Below the pieces are notes generated by a model that ran no database searches, had not been told where the DNA came from, and saw only the letters and a list, made by a program, of their open reading frames with translations. From JACKAQ01 sp020634975 [NCBI: Calditrichia bacterium] (GTDB lineage: Bacteria; Calditrichota; Calditrichia; RBG-13-44-9): a stretch of 64,000 nucleotides of DNA. The stretch spans positions 3,472,001 through 3,536,000 of the forward strand of contig JACKAQ010000001.1 in NCBI GenBank assembly GCA_020634975.1, written 5' to 3'. Positions 62,288 to 64,000 of this stretch are shown piece by piece (positions within the stretch are counted from its first letter, which is position 1; every line of letters starts with the position of its first letter). Position numbers and translations under genes: made by a program.

Positions 62288-64000
62288 ATGACAGGATTTC
62301 GCTGTTTTCCGATACCTCAAATTTTTAAAACCAATCCATTTGCAAAATCAACAAAACGACGCAAAACGGTGTGCTTTGCCCAATTGGCATCCGTTTTTTG
62401 GGTGAGCAATACATTTGCGGCATCTGCATTTGTTGATTGGGAAGCCATTTCCGGATTTTTCTGGTTGCGTTTGGTAGTGGTAATTGTGGCAGGATTGATC
62501 GGTTATCTGGTGTATCGCTGGCGGCTTTCCGGCATCAAAGCCCATAACCGGCAACTGAAAGCGGAAATAGAAAATCGCGAAAAAGTGGAAAAAGAGCTGG
62601 ATAACCGGCTGATTTTTGAATCGACACTCACGGAAATTTCCCAACGGTGTATCAACCTGAATCTGGAAAATGCAACCCAACTGATTAACGCATCGCTGCA
62701 AGATGTTGCCCGTTTTCTGGAAACTGATTGTTGCGCTATTTACAAAATCAGTCCTGATATGCAACAATTGGTTCGGGAATACATTTGGTACAAACCGTCG
62801 TTCAGCGAAGTTATGAATAGTTCCGTAACGATTGATATTCAAAAACATCCCATTTTCAGTGAAATTTTAGACGACGCCAAACCCTTTGTAATTAATGATT
62901 TAAATACGTTAAAATTATCGCTCTGCAACGACGGTCTGTTCTCAACAGAGGTGCAATCTTTTTTTGCGGTGCCCCTCATCGATAACAACAAAAAATTGGG
63001 AATCCTGATTGGCGCAACAGATAAACCGTCTGTCGGTTGGTCACAAAACACAATCAATCAATCGTTTATTATTGCGCGGGTTTTTGCGATGGCGTTGTTG
63101 AATATCAAACGGCAGTTGCTCAGCCGGGAGCGCGAGGCGTATGCCAATATATTGTCGCGAATCTCCACCCGGTTTATCAATATGAATTCGGATGTTGCGA
63201 ACGAAGCTATCGGTCAAAGCCTTGTCGAATTGAGTGAATTTTTGGGTGCAGGCAGATGCTCAATTTACAAAATAAATGCAGATGAGGCGTTTCTCGAACG
63301 CTTTTTTGAGTGGCGAAAAACGGACGTTCCGGATTTTGACGATGCCGGAAAATGGCTGTTGCTTAATGAAAACCAATGGTATTTCCAACAGATCCGAACC
63401 GGGGAACCATTCATTTTCAAACCATCTATCGCGGCGCGGGGCGATATCAATTGGCAAATGGGTACCGAACCCGAAATCCGCTCCAGTATCGTCATTCCGA
63501 TGTTGATTGAAGAGCAGTTGGTGGGACATATCGCGTTCGATTTTTCCGTTGAAAAACAGATGCTCGGCGATCTGCAACAGCGATATTTCAAGTTAGTTGG
63601 GGAAATGTTTGTGAATGCCGTCGCCCGCTGGCAATATCAATTGGAAAAAGAGGAGCAGTTGGCTTTCGAACGGCTGCTATCGGAAATTTCCACTGTATTT
63701 ATCAAACACGACCATTCGCAGGTTGATCAGGGCATCGAAATTGCTTTGGAGAAACTCGGCAATTTCTGCAAAGTGGATCGCTGCACGCTATTTTTGGCAA
63801 GTTTAGATTTAAAGCAGCCGGAACGGGTTTACCAATGGGCAGCGCCGAACGTTCCGGATAATTATCCGGTGGTTTCATCAATCAAAATTTCCGACCTGCC
63901 GCAATATATCCGGAAATTTAAATTTGGGGAAACCGTTATCATTTCCGAACGGAATGATATCCCGGAGACCGCAACTGAAGAAATACAGTTATATGACAAA
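62288..64000 (+). CDS. Membrane-anchored multi-GAF sensor (5' part; runs off the window)
   Basis: I read the frame from ATG 62288 (11 bases after GGAG) to the right edge: 571 codons, no stop. After about 55 residues comes a membrane helix (RLVVVIVAGLIGYLVYRW), then a coiled-coil of the RLSGIKAHNRQLKAEIENRE type often found before signalling domains. Three GAF-like repeats follow, each opening alike: LTEISQRCINLNLENATQLI, LSRISTRFINMNSDVANEAI and LSEISTVFIKHDHSQVDQGI. The third is cut by the edge. Output is unknown: a histidine kinase, cyclase or phosphatase domain would be expected downstream. Confidence 0.75.
   Translation, partial: MTGFRCFPIPQIFKTNPFAKSTKRRKTVCFAQLASVFWVSNTFAASAFVDWEAISGFFWLRLVVVIVAGLIGYLVYRWRLSGIKAHNRQLKAEIENREKVEKELDNRLIFESTLTEISQRCINLNLENATQLINASLQDVARFLETDCCAIYKISPDMQQLVREYIWYKPSFSEVMNSSVTIDIQKHPIFSEILDDAKPFVINDLNTLKLSLCNDGLFSTEVQSFFAVPLIDNNKKLGILIGATDKPSVGWSQNTINQSFIIARVFAMALLNIKRQLLSREREAYANILSRISTRFINMNSDVANEAIGQSLVELSEFLGAGRCSIYKINADEAFLERFFEWRKTDVPDFDDAGKWLLLNENQWYFQQIRTGEPFIFKPSIAARGDINWQMGTEPEIRSSIVIPMLIEEQLVGHIAFDFSVEKQMLGDLQQRYFKLVGEMFVNAVARWQYQLEKEEQLAFERLLSEISTVFIKHDHSQVDQGIEIALEKLGNFCKVDRCTLFLASLDLKQPERVYQWAAPNVPDNYPVVSSIKISDLPQYIRKFKFGETVIISERNDIPETATEEIQLYDK

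Overview
The window reads as chromosome of a Gram-negative, non-photosynthetic bacterium of the Fibrobacterota-Chlorobiota-Bacteroidota (FCB) side of the tree, most likely Calditrichota/KSB1-like. The signs are a secreted LamG protein ending in the 'NYPNPFNPST' FlgD-like domain, a PorV/PorQ-type outer-membrane protein, a three-gene Bacteroidota-type succinate dehydrogenase, lipoproteins with Bacteroidota-like lipoboxes, moderate GC and frequent TTG starts behind good Shine-Dalgarno (SD) sequences. The phylum is an inference.

1-1,032 holds the start of an M16 zinc-protease lipoprotein (minus strand). After a 716-bp AT-rich gap carrying three copies of TACCGGTT, a co-directional block of 17 genes runs from 1,749 to 24,899. 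It contains two COG4671-type and three GT4 glycosyltransferases, two half-size ABC exporters, two small DUF5666-like proteins, five aminoglycoside/choline-kinase-fold (APH) proteins, a histidine kinase/response regulator pair and an HprK-like P-loop kinase. Three of the five APH proteins lack an active-site aspartate, two carry a duplicated N-lobe and one is fused to a GHKL ATPase. I read the block as an undescribed surface-glycoconjugate or glycolipid assembly/export locus. A divergent RtcB-like gene follows.

26,800-29,000 carries three tandem members of an unrecognised small-protein family and a secreted DUF5666 protein; the third small-protein gene and the secreted-protein gene share an upstream direct-repeat element. 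29,130-34,130 is a TolC/MacA/split-MacB efflux set, followed by a Kelch lipoprotein, a PorV-like protein, a receiver domain with a C-terminal membrane helix, a possible small RNA and a redoxin. A decayed regulator/membrane-protein pair, a PNPOx-like lipoprotein, the LamG protein and a gene relic follow.

42,045-47,478 (minus) joins an Mla-type lipid transporter (auxiliary lipoprotein, MlaD, MlaF, MlaE) to an RsbV/RsbW/RsbU-type phospho-switch, suggesting phosphorylation control of lipid trafficking. 47,743-64,000 is central metabolism and housekeeping: PEP carboxylase, YpdA-like reductase, glutamate dehydrogenase, sdhCAB, secG with a tRNA-Leu(GAG) eight bases downstream, a sulfide:quinone reductase-like protein with a 59-residue partner, a CoA pyrophosphatase-type Nudix protein, MobA, a cyclase-family hydrolase, and the start of a membrane-bound multi-GAF sensor cut by the window edge. 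I saw no CRISPR array, insertion sequence, prophage or rRNA.
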